Of a stretch of DNA of 64,000 nt, positions 18,846 through 27,782 are shown one piece after another. The notes beneath the pieces were generated by a model, which was given only the letters and a program-made list of their open reading frames with translations, was not told where the DNA came from and searched no databases. The DNA comes from Prorocentrum cordatum (lineage: Eukaryota > Sar > Dinophyceae > Prorocentrales > Prorocentraceae): assembly GCA_963575745.1 (NCBI GenBank), contig CAUYUJ010016353.1, positions 218,752 to 282,751 of the forward strand. The letters are read 5' to 3'. The stretch's first letter is position 1, and every line of letters starts with the position of its first letter. A program made the position numbers and the translations under genes.

Positions 18846-19037
18846 GGGCCTTGCCAAACAGAGGAGCGCATGTGGAGATCGATGCGCCGGCGGGCGGGGG
18901 GCGGGGCGGGCGGGCGCTCGTCCTCGCAGTGGGCGACGCTGGCGGACGCGAGCATGCCCGACGCCCGCAGACCGCTGCAGGTGCACAGGCGGATGCTGCA
19001 GCCGTCACGTCCAACAACGGATCTGCCCGGCCGGCAG
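18846..19037 (+). CDS. Exon 3 of the 18-21 kb chain
   Basis: Begins 20 bases after F8 copy 1 (acceptor CACGTCGCAG) and ends CGGCAG|GTGCCTCG before F8 copy 2. 192 bases, phase 0 at both ends. Contains CQTEERMWRSMRRR, a Gly-rich linker and QWATLADASMPDARRPLQ. Unknown function. Other frames are open too; phase agreement on both sides favours this one. Confidence 0.5.
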
Positions 19038-19088
19038 GTGCCTCGCGGAGGCTTCCGATCCGGCGATGGCCCTGGGGGCCCATAACTG

Positions 19089-19280
19089 TCGGGGGCGGCA
19101 AAGAGGGGGGTGATGACTAGGGGGGGGGATATCATGGCGGGGGCCATGATAGTTCCCCAGATGTTATGGCGCCTCTTCTTCTTTCATTATGCCCCTGGCC
19201 CCCCCGCTGGGCCGCGCGCATGCCGCCGGTCATGATTTGCACCCCCCGTTCTTGGACACCCCCCTCTTGGCCGCTCCCGA
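19089..19280 (+). mobile_element. F8 TIR element, copy 2
   Basis: TCGGGGGCGGCAAAGAGGGG at the left, CCCCCTCTTGGCCGCTCCCGA at the right; 192 bp, about 90 percent like copy 1 by eye. Confidence 0.9.
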
Positions 19281-19289
19281 AATTGGAAG

Positions 19290-19331
19290 CCCTGGAGCAC
19301 CTCCGACAGCTCAGAGCTCGATGACGAAGAG
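19290..19331 (+). CDS. Exon 4 of the 18-21 kb chain (micro-exon)
   Basis: Starts nine bases after F8 copy 2 (AATTGGAAG), 42 bases, reads PWSTSDSSELDDEE and ends GAG|GTGCCC. Phase 0 at both ends. Ser/Asp-rich, possibly a phosphorylated linker. Confidence 0.35.
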
Positions 19332-19374
19332 GTGCCCCTAGATCCTAGATTTTGGATATCACAGAAAGATCTCC

Positions 19375-19505
19375 TCTCGCAGAGGAGGAGGAATAGGAGG
19401 GGGAGGAGGGGGCGGAGGAGGAGGAGGAGGAAGGAGCAGGAGGAGGACGAGGAGGAGGAGAGGAGTAGGAGAAGGAGGAAGATCTCCTATCGCGGAGGAG
19501 GAGGA
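19375..19505 (+). repeat. (GAG)n tract in intron
   Basis: GAG/GGA units between exons 4 and 5, flanked by matching AGATCTCCT.TCGCGGAGGAG words. Confidence 0.9.
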
Positions 19506-19557
19506 TGTGCATGCTGGAGTACACTGTACTGTGGACGTGCCGTGGCTCGCCTGCCAG

Positions 19558-19620
19558 GTAATGGGCAAGTACGAGCTCCTCTTCAGGCGCACGAAGGACC
19601 TCGAGGAGGGCCACGTGCAG
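19558..19620 (+). CDS. Exon 5 of the 18-21 kb chain
   Basis: Acceptor GCTCGCCTGCCAG; 63 bases read VMGKYELLFRRTKDLEEGHV with a final Gln; ends GTGCAG|GACACG where F2 begins, so the donor is GA. Phase 0 at both ends. Confidence 0.55.
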
Positions 19621-19794
19621 GACACGCCAGTCGTTGAAAGTAGGTATTTCTAGAGTCCCAGATCCCAATCTACTTCAAGCGCCTTCCTACTCCAAGAGTG
19701 GATGTGCATCTGCTGTGTTTCGGAGGGCCTGAACCCAATCTACTTGGTCCGCCTTCCTACTTCGTGTTTTTACCCATTTCTTCCGACCGGCGTG
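19621..19794 (+). mobile_element. F2 TIR element, copy 1
   Basis: F2 starts CRCGC(T/C)(G/A)GTCGTTGAAAGTAGG and ends CCTACTTCTTCCGAC.GGCGTG, inverted over about 22 bp. Internal AATCTACTTCAAGCGCCTTCCTACTTC and GGGAGGGCCTGA.CCCAATCTACTT are shared by all copies: 22259-22447, 25077-25250, 29211-29400, 54051-54235. Confidence 0.85.
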
Positions 19795-19834
19795 GAGACC
19801 CTTTTCTGAATGTGACTTGCCGCGCGCTCGCCAG

Positions 19835-19924
19835 GCCGAAGTCGTCTCGGAGATTCCCTGGGGGCTCTCCTCGTGCACCGCCCTCGCATCTCGCCCTCAT
19901 CCCGCATCCATTCAGGAGGAGAAG
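19835..19924 (+). CDS. Exon 6 of the 18-21 kb chain
   Basis: Acceptor GCGCTCGCCAG, 90 bases, phase 0 at both ends, ends GAGAAG|GTACCC where F3 begins. Contains AEVVSEIPWGLSSCTALA and ends IQEEK. Confidence 0.5.
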
Positions 19925-20069
19925 GTACCCCTACCGCTACCCTTGCCTCGTGTTCGCCTTTGGGGGGCCTCCTGGGAGGCCCTCGTCACCACCGCCAGAC
20001 TCGCCTCGAAATTCTGGTCAGAACGCTTTCTGGAGAGGTCCGGGAAGTAGCGGTATCAGTGCCTTTCGG
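19925..20069 (+). mobile_element. F3 TIR element starting at the donor of exon 6
   Basis: GTACCCCTACCGCTACCC at the left, GGGAAGTAGCGGTATCAGTGCC at the right, with the GGGAGGCCCTCGTCACCACC core. The first two bases of the element are the GT donor. Confidence 0.85.
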
Positions 20070-20116
20070 TTTCCGCATTCGTTTTCTGTCTTGCCATATT
20101 TTCTTCTCCCTTCGAG

Positions 20117-20218
20117 AGGGACGAGGAACTGGATCATGAGGCGGAGCGCGAGGAGAAGGAAGAGGGAGAGGAGGAGGAGATGGAGGATGAGGAGGAGGGG
20201 ACTGTGCATGGGCGGAGA
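20117..20218 (+). CDS. Exon 7 of the 18-21 kb chain (acidic)
   Basis: Acceptor TTCTTCTCCCTTCGAG, donor AGA|GTGAGAGG. 102 bases, phase 0 at both ends. Reads RDEELDHEAEREEKEEGEEE and ends GTVHGRR. Likely a charged coiled or disordered segment. Confidence 0.55.
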
Positions 20219-20298
20219 GTGAGAGGAGGTGAAGAAGCGCTCAGTTGCCTTGTCGCTGGTCGTTGCTGTCTGCACCATGTTATTTCCCATTTCAAAGG

Positions 20299-20353
20299 CT
20301 TCCGTCCGCCTGTCGAGGTCACTAGAGGCGGAGCGCAGGCTTAGCCTGGTGGG
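20299..20353 (+). CDS. Exon 8 of the 18-21 kb chain
   Basis: Acceptor TTATTTCCCATTTCAAAG, donor GGTGG|GTAAGCC. Reads ASVRLSRSLEAERRLSLV and ends in phase 1, which the next exon completes. Confidence 0.5.
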
Positions 20354-20414
20354 GTAAGCCTGCTCTCCGCCTCCTCTGCCTGTCCCATCCTCGCTCGTCC
20401 CCGAATGCTGGAAG

Positions 20415-20470
20415 CTCCAGATCTGGACAACCTCCTGAACGGAGGATGCAGCAAGAGCAGCCTGCTGTTA
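20415..20470 (+). CDS. Exon 9 of the 18-21 kb chain
   Basis: Acceptor GAATGCTGGAAG, two bases complete the split codon, then PDLDNLLNGGCSKSSLLL to TTA|GTGTGG. Phase 0 exit. Confidence 0.5.
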
Positions 20471-20652
20471 GTGTGGCTCTGTACGTAGGTCGCCAGTTTG
20501 TCCTGTTATCCTCCCTTCCTCCCTCCTTGCCGCTGCGGCCGCTGTTGCTTCTCCACCTTCCGATAGTGTGATGGTGTATTTGATTCGCTCCGACTGGAGC
20601 TGCACTCGCGGGGGACTTCCGAGTGCTGGGGCATGACCAGTCTACGTTTCAG

Positions 20653-20778
20653 ACTTCTGGATGGACCGCTGGAGCCATCAAGCTTTGCACACAGCACTTG
20701 TCCGATCTGACAGATACGTTTAAAGTGGGAATTCGCATCAGTAGGCTCGTGCTGGCCAATGACTTCGACAGACAGCAG
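20653..20778 (+). CDS. Exon 10 of the 18-21 kb chain
   Basis: Acceptor GTCTACGTTTCAG, donor CAGCAG|GTCAAT; 126 bases, phase 0. Contains GAIKLCTQHLSDLTDTFKVG and LVLANDFDRQQ. Its base composition is closer to neutral than the GC-rich exons before it. Confidence 0.5.
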
Positions 20779-21055
20779 GTCAATTTCGAGCGGCCCGGTC
20801 TACCTTCGATTGGAGGCTGGTCCCTGAGGTAGCGCATTCCTCTTCCTCGTCCTCGCCATCACCTCTCTTCCTCCTCGTCCGCTCGCCTGGGCAATAACTG
20901 TCACAGGTAGCGCCTTTTGTTTGCGTCGGTTTGTCCAGGGGGGGCACGATTTGTCCGCCCACGCCGGCGCCTGCAGTAAGCAGCAACGAAATCGTGGCGT
21001 GGGCCGAACTTGTTTCTGCCCGAGTCCTTGGCCGGAGTTTCGGCCACGTTTGCAG

Positions 21056-21121
21056 GACAGCTATGCGATGAGCATTGACTGCGTACTGTTCAAAAAGAGC
21101 AGAGAGCGTACGCGGCTTTCT
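21056..21121 (+). CDS. Exon 11 of the 18-21 kb chain
   Basis: Acceptor CCACGTTTGCAG, reads DSYAMSIDCVLFKKSRERTR, LS, ends TCT|GTAGCC in phase 0. The frame stays open to 21322, so the exon could be longer. Confidence 0.4.
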
Positions 21122-21408
21122 GTAGCCAGGACGCGAGGGCGAAGCGAAGAACCTATTGGTTCGGGGAGAACTCCCGTCTACTCGTCTCACCGGCTGGTCC
21201 CCTTCCGAGCGAGGGCCATTTTTGGCCCATGGTTCAAATTGTTTATCACTTGGCGTGAGTTGGTTGGTCGAAATCTTCGCCTCACGGTGTCTCCAGTTTG
21301 TTGGCAAAGAGATTGTAAGTAACCAGACGTTTTATGAGTGGACGAACGGCCAGTTGAACCATTTCCGTCGTATGACAAAGTGCCGCCCTGACATTTTGCT
21401 TATTTGAG

Positions 21409-21842
21409 TTGACCGAGCCCATGATCTACGATTCGAGCTTCCCCGTTTCTGCGACGGCCGCCATGGAAGAGAACCTTGCCAGACTGCGTGGCCCGATGGC
21501 GAACGGTCTATATGCAGCCTTGGGACGGCGGGGTATGTTCCGCCGTTGGGCTCGCGTGTTCGATTACCAGCAGATGTTGTGCGTCATTCTGGAGGACCAG
21601 AACGCCAGAATGGATTGGGTTTGTGATCGGATGGCGCAGCATCTCAGCATTGACCGACGAACAGTTCTAGCGAGTGTAGAAGATTCAATTCGTCGTTCGA
21701 CAGGCTCGAGACGCACCAGCATGTGAAGTCTGGCGAGCAAGCGGTGAAGCTAATGTGGGGCACCATCGCTGAGATCCAGACCATAGGTCATTGGAGTTCG
21801 TCCACCGAAGACCAGCGCTCGTCTTATGAATTGTGCAGTCGG
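21409..21842 (+). CDS. Exon 12 of the 18-21 kb chain, with an apparent frameshift
   Basis: Acceptor GACATTTTGCTTATTTGAG. The first part (21409-21690) contains MFRRWARVFDYQQMLCVILE and RMDWVCDRMAQHLSIDRR. After about 21690 the protein-like reading moves to another frame (SSFDRLETHQHVKSGEQAV, then KLMWGTIAEIQTIGHW) and stops at 21843. The gap between frames is too small for an ordinary intron, so this is a base error or a decaying gene. Not recognised. Confidence 0.45.
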
Positions 21843-22024
21843 TGATTGCGCGCTTTCCTTCCGCCCGTGCTCATCCCTCCCCCTTTGCCCTTTCTCCACC
21901 GCATCGCACTCCCTCTCCCGCGCGCTGCGCACGTCCTCGTCCCTCGCCGCCCATCCTCCGCATTCCTTTCACTTTTCTGTTTGTGCGCACCGACAAAGGC
22001 CGATACATTGTCGTGACCCCGCAG

Positions 22025-22124
22025 GTTCACGAGACGTCGCGTCGCGAGTAACGCCATTGTTGCAAAGACCATTGATTTGGCAAACACGCGCCCGCGACCA
22101 AACAAAAAACACGACATCCGCTGC
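22025..22124 (+). CDS. Possible exon
   Basis: Acceptor GTGACCCCGCAG, one leading base, then FTRRRVASNAIVAKTIDLAN and a basic tail. It runs into repeat F17 with no clear donor. Confidence 0.3.
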
Positions 22125-22470
22125 TGCTCATTACTAGCAGGATTTGCTGTCGGCTTCGAGGCGGTGGTTGCTCATTTGAGACAGACGGCCGCCTGGCCAA
22201 CCGCGGCCGCTGTCGGTTAGGGCAACATTTGCAGTTGGGCATCGTAACCACATGTTCCGTACGCGCTGGTCGTTGAAAGTAGGTATTTGTGGATTCCCAG
22301 TTCCGAATTTGTTTCAAGCGCCTTTATATTTCAAGTGTCGATATGCTTTTGTTGTGTTTGGTTATTCTTCTGGGAGGGCCTGGACCCAACCTACTTGATC
22401 CGCTTCCCTACTTCATGTTATATATGTATGCTTCTTCCGATCGCGGTGTACCCATTTCGGGCGTCCACAT
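22125..22470 (+). repeat. F17 repeat interrupted by F2
   Basis: F17 (CATTTGAGACAGACGGCCGCC, GCGGCCGCTGTCGG, GGGCATCG) is interrupted at TTCCGTAC by F2 (22259-22447) and resumes as GTACCCATTTCGGGCGTCCA. The uninterrupted copy at 29405-29600 reads TTCCGTATCCATTTCGGGCG at this point. Confidence 0.85.
22259..22451 (+). mobile_element. F2 TIR element, copy 2, with GTAC duplication
   Basis: GTAC stands at 22259-22262 and again at 22448-22451, around TIRs GCGCTGGTCGTTGAAAG and CTTCTTCCGATCGCGGT. Confidence 0.85.
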
Positions 22471-22474
22471 TGAA

Positions 22475-22750
22475 GCACCAGTTGTTCGAAGTCTTGTGGC
22501 GCGGAGCGCCATACGAGCAAATGGGGCGGGCGCACGGTGCTCCATGATCGGTGTCGCGAGGACCGCGGCACTCGTGCGGAGTCACGGCCTAGGGGGGGGG
22601 GGGCCGCAGGCAGGAAGCAGTTGGCAGGATGCGGAACGGTGGAGGAAGGAGGTCTCCCCCGTCTCGTCCGCGTCCGTCCTCGCTCTCGCCTCGTCTCTCA
22701 AGAAAAAACAAAACACGTCCTCGCTTTTCCCGCTGGTCCCTCCTCGTCCT
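22475..22750 (+). other. Coding-like but unresolved stretch
   Basis: Two plus-strand frames read like protein (LKHQLFEVLWRGAPYEQMGR; SLVARSAIRANGAGARCSM). No pair of splice sites decides between them. Confidence 0.3.
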
Positions 22751-23032
22751 CGCCATCAGCTCCCCATGATGACTGATCCTAGTGTTCCTTCCCTTCTTCG
22801 TCCTTGTTTTTTGCCTCCCTCTCTCTGTGTTTCATCCTCTTCGCGCGTTTCCTCCTCGGCCTCGTCCTCGCCCGACACATTATGTACCTCGCCGTCCTCC
22901 CCTCCCCTCGCCTTCCTTGTTCCCCTCGTCCTCCTCCATCTTACCCGAGCGCAGCCGTCACAACGGGTGTACTTCAAGCGGTGTGCGCTCGCACCTTGCA
23001 CGTGCTGCGCTCGCCACCGACAGTTTTTTTGT

Positions 23033-23153
<121 letters not shown>

Positions 23154-23179
23154 TTCGGTGGGGCGGGGACGGACCTCAG

Positions 23180-23275
23180 GCGTTGATCCCGTCCAGGCGC
23201 ATCAGGATCACGGAAGACGCATACGGCGAACCACCGCCGCCCCTTGTTTTTTGGAAACGCTTGTGTGGTCATACG
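23180..23275 (+). CDS. Exon, function unknown
   Basis: Acceptor GGACGGACCTCAG, donor CATACG|GTGGGCC; 96 bases, phase 0 at both ends. Reads ALIPSRRIRITEDAYGEPPP and ends VFWKRLCGHT. Confidence 0.5.
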
Positions 23276-23368
23276 GTGGGCCAACGTCCAGCCAAGTTAT
23301 TGGTCGTTGTTTTCCCCATGGCATTGTGGAAACTCTGATGGGAGACACCTGGGAAGGGGAGAAAAAAG

Positions 23369-23422
23369 GATGATGAGGAGGACCAGAGCATGCCCAGAAT
23401 GTATCAGCGATTTTGCAGTACG
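23369..23422 (+). CDS. Exon, function unknown
   Basis: Acceptor GGGGAGAAAAAAG, donor AGTACG|GTAGGTAGG. 54 bases, phase 0, reads DDEEDQSMPRMYQRFCST. Only a 93-base intron separates it from the previous exon. Confidence 0.5.
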
Positions 23423-23659
23423 GTAGGTAGGTTGTTCGCGTCGTGTCGACAGGCGGCGACCCCGCCGCCGATGTTCAACGTTGAACGCCGCCGGCGACCC
23501 GGAGTCGCTCGATGTTGAACGATCGGACGTTGCGGGAAGGGCCGATCGTTCAAGGTTGAACGATCTTCGCGGTGTCAGGAACCAACTCCGGGGTCGGCAC
23601 GACTCGAGTTTGTCGTACATGCTCCTGCCCCAAGACGCCTCCTCACGCGTCCCTGCAAG

Positions 23660-23825
23660 CTTTCGCTCTCACTAGAAGAAAAACGTTCCCCCCTGGAGAG
23701 ACCGGCGCCATGCAGGCATCTGCGAAACAACAAGCGCCACGCACATCCGCGGGGTCGCGGCCCAGGGGCGCTGCCCGCGAGGCCGCGGATACGGATCTAT
23801 TCGTCTTTCGCCCACGGCCACACGG
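23660..23825 (+). CDS. Exon, frame ambiguous
   Basis: Acceptor CGTCCCTGCAAG. The phase-0 reading that fits the exon before starts LSLSLEEKRSPLERPAPC and can end at G|GTTCTC. A second frame (FALTRRKTFPPGETGAMQAS, later DTDLFVFRPRPHG) is equally open and could use TTG|GTTTGC. Confidence 0.4.
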
Positions 23826-24601
23826 GTTCTCCCCAACGTTGGTTTGCGCGGCGGGGTCTGGCACCTCCCCCTGGGGCTCGTTTCGATTCCTCCGCTTCGA
23901 TTCGATTCGATTTCGATGACCTCCGATTCCGACTCGATTCGACATGGGCTTCCGATTTTGGTTCCGATTTCTTGTTGGAGGCATACTAGCCTGCCGATGT
24001 CTACCGATTCGACTTTTCCCGACTCGGCTGCCGATTTCCGCCGATCCGATTCGTTTCGGTCGCCGATTCGGCTTATCGATTCGAGTCTGGGCTCTCCTGC
24101 CCCCACCCCCCCGCGGGCTCCCTGATGCAACACACCACATGGATCAGGCGTGGGGGCTCTTTTTTGGTGGACCACATACAAACGGGGCCCTGAAGAAGGA
24201 ACCCTTTTCGTTGTGGAAGGGGCTCCGTGTTCCTTAATTGTTTCGCAGCTTGCCTTGGATTTTCTCTAGGTTTTCGATACGAAATCGAAGTTCAACTTAT
24301 GGAAAATAGGGGCCTCGTTCCTTATTTAGGGTTCCTTAGGTCAACGCCCCGACTGTAGCGTCGATTAGCGTCGATCTCGCGTCGATCCGCAAGAGCCGAC
24401 ACAAGATGGCATGGGTGGCCCCCAGGAGTTGCCACCGAGTTGGGTCCCCTCCCCAAGGCTTGGGGGCTATTTTTTGGTGGTGGACCACATATCGCCGCCG
24501 CAGTAGTGGTAGTAGTAGGAGGAGGAGAAAAAGGAGGAGGAGGAGGCGGAGGAGGAGGAGGAGGAGGAGGCGGAGGAGGAGGAGGAGGAGGAGGACGAGG
24601 A

Positions 24602-24880
24602 GGAGATCGCCCCCCCCTCGGCGAAGGAGGTCGCCGCCGCCTACGTCTGCGGCTGCCTCGCCCTGGTGGCGGCCGCCGGGCTCTTCCGCGGAGGCGCCCG
24701 CGGCGGGCCCGGGGGGCCCTCCCGGCGCGCTCGGGGGAAGGGCGCCCTCTGCCGCGGGCCCGCGGCGGGGGCGGTCGGGCGGCCGCCCGACGGCTGGAGG
24801 AGGAGCGGGCTGGCGAGGAGGAGGAGGAGGAGGAGGAGGAGGAGGAGGAGGAGGAGGGTCCGAGGAGGAACAGGTGCCCA
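24602..24880 (+). CDS. GC-rich exon with a likely membrane segment
   Basis: Lies between two (GAG)n tracts and ends AACAG|GTGCCC at F3. The frame reads EIAPPSAKEV, a hydrophobic AAAYVCGCLALVAAAGLF, then Gly/Arg-rich sequence. The hydrophobic run could be a transmembrane helix. The acceptor cannot be placed inside GAG repeats. Confidence 0.4.
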
Positions 24881-25018
24881 TAGCACTGCCCTTCGGCCGT
24901 TGTCTCCTTTGTTTGGGCCTCCTGGGAGGCCCTCGCCGCCACCATTGGCTTCGCCCCGGAGTGCTGGTCAGAACGCACCCCTGGAGAGGTCCGGGGGATG
25001 GCGGAATCGGTTCCTTTT
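24881..25018 (+). mobile_element. F3 TIR element
   Basis: GTGCCCATAGCACTGCCC at the left, GGAGAGGTCCGGGGGATGGC at the right, canonical core. Confidence 0.75.
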
Positions 25019-25029
25019 GGTCTCCCCAG

Positions 25030-25078
25030 GAGGAGAGGAAAGAGGAGGAGGAGGAGGAGGAGGAGGAAGTTTTTTCGG
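25030..25078 (+). CDS. Possible small acidic exon between F3 and F2
   Basis: Acceptor TTTTGGTCTCCCCAG, then Glu codons from (GAG)n and EVFS, ending at TCGG|GTCGTTG, the first bases of F2. Confidence 0.3.
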
Positions 25079-25250
25079 GTCGTTGAAAGTAAGTAGTTTC
25101 GTGGATCCCCCAGATCCCAAAATCTACTTCGAGCGCCCTCCTACTTCACGGATCGATGTGCGTTTGCTGTGTTCTGTTATTCTCGGGAAGGGGCTGAGCC
25201 CAGTCTACTTGATCTGCTACTTCATGCGTTGATCTACTCCTTCCGAGCGA
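25077..25250 (+). mobile_element. F2 TIR element, copy 3
   Basis: GGGTCGTTGAAAGTAAGTAG at the left, CTACTCCTTCCGAGCGACGT at the right. Confidence 0.8.
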
Positions 25251-25295
25251 CGTGTAATTGTCTCGGCCGGCCTGCGCAATGATTTGCCTTCCGTG

Positions 25296-25470
25296 AGATC
25301 CTGGCGTCTCAAATGTTTCCGAGCCAGGCGTTTTCGTCAGGTTTCGGGCCCTGGGGACCCCGCAAGTCGATCATGCTCGAAGAACGGCGCAGAAGGATGC
25401 GGTCTAGGGCTCCAGAGGTGACTTTTCGCGATGTCTCAATTGTGTCGCGCCGTCGGATGGCAGGGTCTTC
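25296..25470 (+). mobile_element. F21 element
   Basis: GTGAGATCCTGGCG, TTTCGGGCCCTGGG, TCGATC.TGCTCGAA, GGTCTAGGGCTCC and a closing CGTCGGATG. The copy at 48918-49067 has clear ends CCCTGAGATCCTGGCG and CGCGTCGGATCTCAGGG. Other copies: 31183-31290 and 49660-49775. Confidence 0.7.
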
Positions 25471-25534
25471 TGAACGGCGCATGCTTGTTGCGTCGGGCCC
25501 CCGCTCACGGCACCGCTCCGAACTGGATCCAGAG
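25464..25534 (+). CDS. Possible exon
   Basis: Acceptor CGGATGGCAG, donor CCAGAG|GTGTGG. Contains SSERRMLVASGPRSRHRSEL and ends DPE. It overlaps the F21 end slightly. Confidence 0.3.
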
Positions 25535-25799
25535 GTGTGGTCGATTCGGCCACGCCTCCCTGAAGGATCAAGGACCAGGGAGGAGGACAACGACGATCCG
25601 GGGCAACGCTCGGGAGGGGGAGGGGGGACTGGCCCAGGGGGCACGACTGGGCTTTGAGGTGTTTGGGGCGTTCTCGGTGACTCTCGGCGGTGCTCCAGCC
25701 TCGCGATGCTCCGCCTCGCCGAGAGCCTATCCGGGGCGCCCAGACTGTCCCGAGAGACCGCCCGAGGCCCGAGCAATGGCTTGGAGACCGCTGCGGCCG

Positions 25800-26160
25800 G
25801 GGATAGGCTCAGAAAGAGGGGGGAGGAAAAGGAGGAGGAGGAGGAGGAGGAGAGAGGAGGAAGAGGAGGAGGAGGAGGAGGAGGAGGGGGAAAGGAGGAG
25901 AGGAGGAGAGGAGGAGGAGGAGGAGGATGAGGAGGAGGAGGAGGAGGAGGAGGGAGAGGAGGAGGAGGAGGAGGAGAGAGGAGGAGGAGGAGGAGGAGGA
26001 GGAGGAGGAGAGGAGGAGGAGGAGGAGAGAGGGGAGGAGGAGGAGGAGGAGGAGGAGGAGGAGGAGGGGAGGAGGAGGAGGAGGAGGAGGAGGAGGTGGA
26101 GGGGGAGGAGGAGGAGGAGGAGGAGGAGGATGAGGAGGAGGAGGAGGCGGAGGAGGAGGA
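25800..26160 (+). repeat. (GAG)n tract
   Basis: About 360 bp of GAG/GGA with few interruptions, leading directly into the next exon. Confidence 0.95.
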
Positions 26161-26285
26161 GCAGAAATCAGACACCTCCATGTCGCGCTGCCGCTGGGGC
26201 CCCATCGGCGTGTCGTTCTTCAGCTCGGTGTCCGAAGGCCTGGCGTTGCCTTTTCCAGAGGTCACGCGCGCATGGGGGGCCCACG
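26160..26285 (+). CDS. Exon after (GAG)n
   Basis: Frame continues from poly-Glu into QKSDTSMSRCRWGPIGVSFF and SVSEGLALPFPE. Possible donors: GAG|GTCACG or CACG|GTAATT. The second would open a 25-base intron ending CCCTCCAG at 26310. Confidence 0.4.
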
Positions 26286-26310
26286 GTAATTATTGTCCCT
26301 GCCCCTCCAG

Positions 26311-26368
26311 AGGAGGATCAGGAGCAACGTCAGGGGGGGATCTCTGCTGAGGGCGGGGCGCATCTATC
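26311..26368 (+). CDS. Possible exon after a very short intron
   Basis: After GCCCCTCCAG the reading (phase completed from the exon before) is EEDQEQRQGGISAEGGAHLS, ending at CCA|GTCGCC. It stands or falls with the 25-base intron. Confidence 0.3.
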
Positions 26369-26411
26369 CCCAGTCGCCCACTCTGCTTTTGTTTGTTTTG
26401 TTTTGTTCTAG

Positions 26412-26463
26412 ATGAGCGCGGTGTTTCTTTGTGGCTGTTCCGGCTGTGTATGTTTTTGTTCCT
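26412..26463 (+). CDS. Possible hydrophobic exon with GC donor
   Basis: Acceptor TTGTTTTGTTCTAG; reads ERGVSLWLFRLCMFLFL and ends CTG|GCAAGT, a good GC-type donor. Confidence 0.3.
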
Positions 26464-26732
26464 GGCAAGTTCCCCCCTTTTTGTTATCTTCTCCCCAAGA
26501 GAAGTCGAATGATAATTGTTCCCCACGCTCCCCCATCTCGCAACAGACCCTGCGACGCCTCCCCCTCTCCCCCCCCCTTCTCTCCACCCCTTTCTCGCGC
26601 CCACGGTAGCCCCTGGGGAAGCAAAAAACACCCAGGCCCATGGCCGATATATTGGCGATGCATCCCCGATGCCAGCTATAGATGCTTGCCCCCCTGGGCC
26701 AGTCTCCCCCCTTTTCCCTCCCCTCTAAGAGA

Positions 26733-26871
26733 AGGCGCCTCTGAAGCGTTTATGGCCCTTGACATCGTGACCGCGGGCCGAACAGATCATAACACCGCGC
26801 CAAGAGAGAACTCCCAGACGACCCCCAAGCTCGCCAGGCTTGACATCCCGAGCGTCGTCGTCTTGCTTTGA
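26733..26871 (+). CDS. Likely terminal exon
   Basis: After CCCCTCTAAG the frame reads GASEAFMALDIVTAGRTDHN and ends LARLDIPSVVVLL before TGA at 26869-26871. Balanced composition. Not recognised. Confidence 0.45.
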
Positions 26872-26899
26872 TATCCTTTTCCCCCAACTTGTTCTGCAT

Positions 26900-27560
26900 C
26901 GGCGAGTCGGGGTTAATTCTCGTCGTCGGCGTTGTTGTCGATGGTGGTTGTTTCTCCTTGTCCCCCAACCCTGTCTTATAACGAGTGAAGGTTAGGTGTA
27001 ATGTTCTGACCGCACGACTGGACTTCCCAGCCGTCATCGGCGTGTTTCTCCAGGATATGTTCTTCAAGTCTTGTTGATCTGCGAGTGAGGATTTACTGCA
27101 TGTGGGGGCCCGCCCTCCAGTCCGTCTTACTGTCCATCCCACCCGTCGTCATTGCTCTCACCACCGTCGTCCGATCGCCCCTTGTCATCATTGTCCCTGT
27201 CGTCGGTGGCGTTGTGCTTCTTCCTCCAGCCTTGTCCGATCACGGAGTGAGGGTTCTATTTACCTGCCCGCCCGACTGAACGCCCCGCCCGTCGTCGTTT
27301 TGGTTGCCATCCTCAGTTGCTTCTCTTTTCCCGAACCTTGCCCTGTCACGAGTGAGGGGTACATTCGGTGCCTCGCCCGCCAGCCCGACTCAAGGTTCGG
27401 TCCGCCCGTCGTTGTCGTCGTCGTCGTCGTCGCTGTCGTCGGTGGTTTGTATGTCGTCCCAATCTTGCTCCATGAGGGAGTGAGGGTTACATTCGTTGTT
27501 CCGCTCGCCCGCCCGACCTGAAGGTCCCGCCTGTCATGGACGCCGTCGCCGCCGCCGCCG
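26900..27560 (+). repeat. Tandem array, 4-5 units of ~110-130 bp
   Basis: Units hold (A)CGAGTGAGGGTTACATTC, CCTCGCCCGCCCGACT and CCCGCCCGTCGTCGT. Val-rich open readings over it are repeat products. Confidence 0.75.
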
Positions 27561-27613
27561 TCGTCGCCGTCGTCTTCGTCGTCGTCGTTGGCGTCGACGC
27601 CGTCGTCGTAGAC

Positions 27614-27782
27614 TTACGTCGGCCTGTCCCTCTACAGGAGGAACATTCAGAAGTAGTTAAGACATGCTCTGGCGACGATTTGTGGAGTATCTGTTTGACT
27701 ATTTGGAGCCGTTTTTTGAATACGTTTTATTTGTCCTCAACCCGCCTGTAAGGGCCACTGTAGGGGGACATGCCCGACCTAA
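27614..27782 (+). mobile_element. F1 TIR element, copy 2
   Basis: TTACGTCGGCCTGTCCCTCTACAGGAGGA at the left, TAGGGGGACATGCCCGACCTAA at the right with a small duplication (GCCTGTAAGGGCCACTGTAGG). Confidence 0.85.

Noticed and set aside
21297-21314. 18-base micro-exon FVGKEI between TCTCCAG and GTAAGT
   Set aside because: Splice words and phase fit, but six codons are too few to tell from chance.
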